Shown: piece by piece, positions 61,923-64,000 of the stretch
Layout of the letters: each line of letters opens with the position of its first letter
Numbering within the stretch: the first letter of the stretch is position 1
Assembly: GCA_963663845.2 (NCBI GenBank)
Contig: OY760650.2
Coordinates: forward strand, 2,852,001 to 2,916,000
DNA length: 64,000 nt
Source: Versatilivorator sp963663845
Lineage (GTDB): Bacteria; Acidobacteriota; Terriglobia; Versatilivoradales; Versatilivoraceae
Reading direction: 5' to 3'
Notes under the pieces: generated by a model
Databases searched by the model: none
What the model was told of the DNA's origin: nothing
What the model saw: the letters and a program-made list of their open reading frames with translations, nothing else
Translations under genes and position numbers: made by a program

Positions 61923-62692
61923 AGATTCAAGAGGGAACACGGGTGCTGGTGACGGCCGGAGCCTCCGGGATCGGCCGCAGGATTGCGGCCGCCTTCCTGG
62001 GGCAGGGGGCCGGGGTGCATGTCTGCGACGTTGCCGCGGACCGGGGCGCGGATCTGCTCCGGGAGCTGCCGGGAGTGGGATTCACCCGGGCCGACGTGGC
62101 CGTCCCCGCCGAGGTGGATCGGGTCTTCGCCGACCTGGCGGCTCGTCTGGGCGGGCTGGACGTGCTGATCAACAACGCCGGCATCGCCGGCCCCACCGCT
62201 CCGGTGGAGGAGGTGAGCCCCGAGGACTGGCGCCGCACCCTGGACGTCAACATCACCGGCCAGTTCCTCTGCGCCCGGTTGGCGGTGCCCCTGCTGAAGG
62301 AGGCTGGAGGCGGCTCCATCATCAACCTTTCTTCGGTGGCCGGCCGGCTGGGATATCCCATGCGAACCCCCTACGCCGCCTCCAAGTGGGCCGTGGTGGG
62401 CTTCACCCAGAGCCTGGCCATGGAGGTGGGGCCTCACGGGATCCGGGTGAACGCCCTGCTGCCGGGAATGGTGGAGGGGGACCGCATCCGCTCGGTCATC
62501 GCCGCCAAGGCAGCGGCTATGCAAAAGACCTATGCGGAACTGGAGGCGGAGCACTTTAGCCAGGTCTCTCTTCGCAGAATGGTGAACCCCGACGAGATCG
62601 CCAACATGGCCCTCTTTCTCTGTTCGGAGGCGGGTGCCGCAGTCACCGGCCAGGCCCTCAGCGTCTGCGGAAACGTGGAGCGAATGCTCTGA
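61919..62692 (+). CDS. short-chain dehydrogenase/reductase
   Basis: A 257-residue protein. Cofactor motif VLVTAGASGIGRRIAAAFLG (Ala replaces the usual Gly after Thr), DVLINNAGIAGP, catalytic Ser in IINLSSVAGRLG and YxxxK in YAASKWAVVGFTQSLAME; C-terminal GQALSVCGNVERML. The ATG overlaps the preceding stop (ATGA), so translation is coupled. It oxidises or reduces a hydroxyl on the same catabolic route as its neighbours. Substrate unknown. Confidence 0.93.
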   Translation: MKIQEGTRVLVTAGASGIGRRIAAAFLGQGAGVHVCDVAADRGADLLRELPGVGFTRADVAVPAEVDRVFADLAARLGGLDVLINNAGIAGPTAPVEEVSPEDWRRTLDVNITGQFLCARLAVPLLKEAGGGSIINLSSVAGRLGYPMRTPYAASKWAVVGFTQSLAMEVGPHGIRVNALLPGMVEGDRIRSVIAAKAAAMQKTYAELEAEHFSQVSLRRMVNPDEIANMALFLCSEAGAAVTGQALSVCGNVERML

Positions 62693-62728
62693 TCACGCTC
62701 AATCCATTTCCTGAAAGGTTCCGTTTCC

Positions 62729-63313
62729 TTGACCACCACCCGAACCCCTGACTCCGATTGGCTGCACTGGGTCCTATTCGGACTGCTGCTGGCACTGTGC
62801 CTGGTGGTGGGGGTGGCGCTCTTCTGGGAGGAGCCTCCCGACAGCCAGGGGTATGGGCACGGGGAACTGCGCACCATGCGGCAAGGGGGGACCGGCGAGC
62901 GCCATGCCCAGGTCCTGTGGCTGGGCGCCGCCTTCGGGGTCCTTCAGCTGCTGCTGTTCGTGGCTTGCCTGGGCTTTGGCCTGCGGGGCGCCAGGGGCTC
63001 TTCCCGGGCCAAGAAAAGAGCTCTCCTGCTGGGCGGCGTTCTCTATCTGGCCATATTCATGGCCCTGGTCCTCACCTACCAGGACTACGTGAAGGATCCC
63101 ACCCGGCTGCTGGTGTCGCTGCCGCCGCCCACGGCCGTCATGCTGTGGGTTCTGTGGCCCTTCCCCCTCTATTTTGTGCTGGTCTACAGCCTGAAGTTCG
63201 AGGACTGGGTGTTCCGCAAGGAGGACAGCCGCCGCTTCAGGGAGCTGGTCGATGCCGCGCCGGCGGGCAGCAACACCCCGACCGGCCCCGAATCGCCCGA
63301 GGAGAAAGGCTGA
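62729..63313 (+). CDS. small membrane protein preceding a symporter
   Basis: A 194-residue protein; start TTG 62729 (weak upstream site). Four hydrophobic segments: about 12-31, 63-85, 100-115 and 134-152. The segment DYVKDPTRLLVSLPPPTAVM and the closing FEDWVFRKEDSRRFRELV are distinctive. The stop shares one base with the symporter ATG (TGATG). Small membrane partners before sodium:solute symporter genes are known for other symporters (such as YhdT-PanF or DUF485-ActP), so I infer an accessory subunit. I do not recognise this family. Confidence 0.75.
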   Translation: MTTTRTPDSDWLHWVLFGLLLALCLVVGVALFWEEPPDSQGYGHGELRTMRQGGTGERHAQVLWLGAAFGVLQLLLFVACLGFGLRGARGSSRAKKRALLLGGVLYLAIFMALVLTYQDYVKDPTRLLVSLPPPTAVMLWVLWPFPLYFVLVYSLKFEDWVFRKEDSRRFRELVDAAPAGSNTPTGPESPEEKG

Positions 63314-64000
63314 TGGACACCGACCGGGGCGTCACCATCCTGTTCTCGGTGGTGTTCTACATGGGGATCTGCATCGTGGTGGGGCTGTGGGCCCTTCGGC
63401 GGACCCGCTCCAGCGCGGACTTCTTCATGGCCGGCCGCAACCTGGGGGTCATCGTCACCGGTTTCGCCGTCTTTTCCAGCATCATGAGCGGCTTCGGCTT
63501 CGTGGGCGGGCCGGGTCTGGTCTACCACATGGGAATGAGCTCCCTGTGGATGGTGATCAGCGCCCCCATGGGCACCTGCATCTCCTTCTACCTGTTGGGG
63601 AAGCGCATCCGCCTGCTGGCCGAGTTGAAAGAGTCGGTGTCGCTGCCCGACGTGGTGGCCGCCCGCTACCAGAGCCGACTGACCCGCCTGCTGACCTCCC
63701 TCGCCATCCTGTTGGGCGTGATGGGCTACCTGGGGACCCAGATTCTGGCCATGGCCACCGTCCTGCAGGATATCATCGCCAATACTCCCATCGGCCGCTT
63801 GAGCCTGGAAGCCTGCGTGACCGTGTCGTTCGCCGTCCTGGTGTTCTACTGCGTCACCGGCGGCATCATCGCCTCGGTCTATACCGACGTGATTCAAGGC
63901 TTCATCATGGTGATCGCGGCCCTGCTGGTGCTGGTGGCGGCCACCACCGCCGTACCGGACGGCTTCGCCGGCATGTCGCTGACCATCGGCGCCGACGACC
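63313..64000 (+). CDS. sodium:solute symporter family transporter (partial)
   Basis: Runs off the window edge; 229 codons visible of about 500-600. Hydrophobic segments begin at residue 7. Family features: FMAGRNLGVIVTGFAVFSSI, SGFGFVGGPGLVYHMGMSSL, LAELKESVSLPDVVAARYQS and CVTGGIIASVYTDVIQGFIM. The family imports sugars, organic acids, amino acids or pantothenate with Na+. Position at the end of the catabolic operon suggests it imports the substrate that the TPP enzyme and dehydrogenases break down. Confidence 0.93.
   Translation, partial: MDTDRGVTILFSVVFYMGICIVVGLWALRRTRSSADFFMAGRNLGVIVTGFAVFSSIMSGFGFVGGPGLVYHMGMSSLWMVISAPMGTCISFYLLGKRIRLLAELKESVSLPDVVAARYQSRLTRLLTSLAILLGVMGYLGTQILAMATVLQDIIANTPIGRLSLEACVTVSFAVLVFYCVTGGIIASVYTDVIQGFIMVIAALLVLVAATTAVPDGFAGMSLTIGADD

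Overview
The window is a high-GC bacterial chromosome segment with gene content of an uncultured soil or marine bacterium. The assignment to Acidobacteriota (or a neighbour such as Planctomycetota or Verrucomicrobiota) is inference. It rests on a DUF1501 plus DUF1549/DUF1553 plus pre-peptidase-C cluster, twin-arginine-exported Gfo/Idh/MocA oxidoreductases and TIM-barrel isomerases, a DUF3500 protein, a large FG-GAP repeat protein, and many structured repeats between genes. No rRNA or tRNA was seen.

Layout. 1-8120 is a minus-strand housekeeping block: a Rieske protein cut by the window edge, a Nudix hydrolase, a small membrane-anchored protein, an HtrA protease, then a coaE-dsbD-tlpA run with overlapping start and stop codons, and folD. 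8301-18452 is mostly plus-strand: a secreted protein with an Asp-Pro linker, DAHP synthase behind an attenuator-like leader, XdhC (minus), a candidate 1.1-kb element with terminal inverted repeats, an aldehyde dehydrogenase, galU and selB. The selB gene implies selenocysteine use. 18755-29588 holds a TPR protein, an SMP-30 protein, a thioesterase, a frameshifted SDR, a 14-repeat FG-GAP protein, an orphan antitoxin with a toxin scar, a 2-hydroxyacid dehydrogenase and an ABC-2 exporter.

29794-34475 is an inositol catabolism cluster (iolD, iolE, iolG and an HpcH/HpaI aldolase). 35228-43860 has DUF3500, a thioredoxin-fold protein and the PPC / DUF1549-DUF1553 / DUF1501 export cluster. 44147-51161 holds a VOC protein, an MFS transporter, two paralogous Gfo/Idh/MocA proteins flanking a TIM-barrel isomerase, a second orphan antitoxin with a toxin remnant, and another 2-hydroxyacid dehydrogenase. 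51162-59240 is the accessory zone: repeats, a third orphan antitoxin, a lone unrecognised gene in AT-richer DNA, an exported isomerase, an IS110-family element and a group II intron. 59243-64000 is a catabolic operon: TPP-dependent lyase, 3-hydroxyacyl-CoA-dehydrogenase-type enzyme, SDR, small membrane protein and sodium:solute symporter (cut by the edge).

The most interesting layer lies between the genes. A nested repeat family, here called R1, occurs five times. Comparing copies gives base-level boundaries for the group II intron, which sits directly beside a palindrome inside one copy. A four-helix-bundle gene plus three 203-bp tandem repeats is enclosed by 31-bp inverted repeats and looks like an unclassified mobile unit. 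Three antitoxin genes of three fold families are kept without an intact toxin; one is followed by what looks like an internally deleted VapC.
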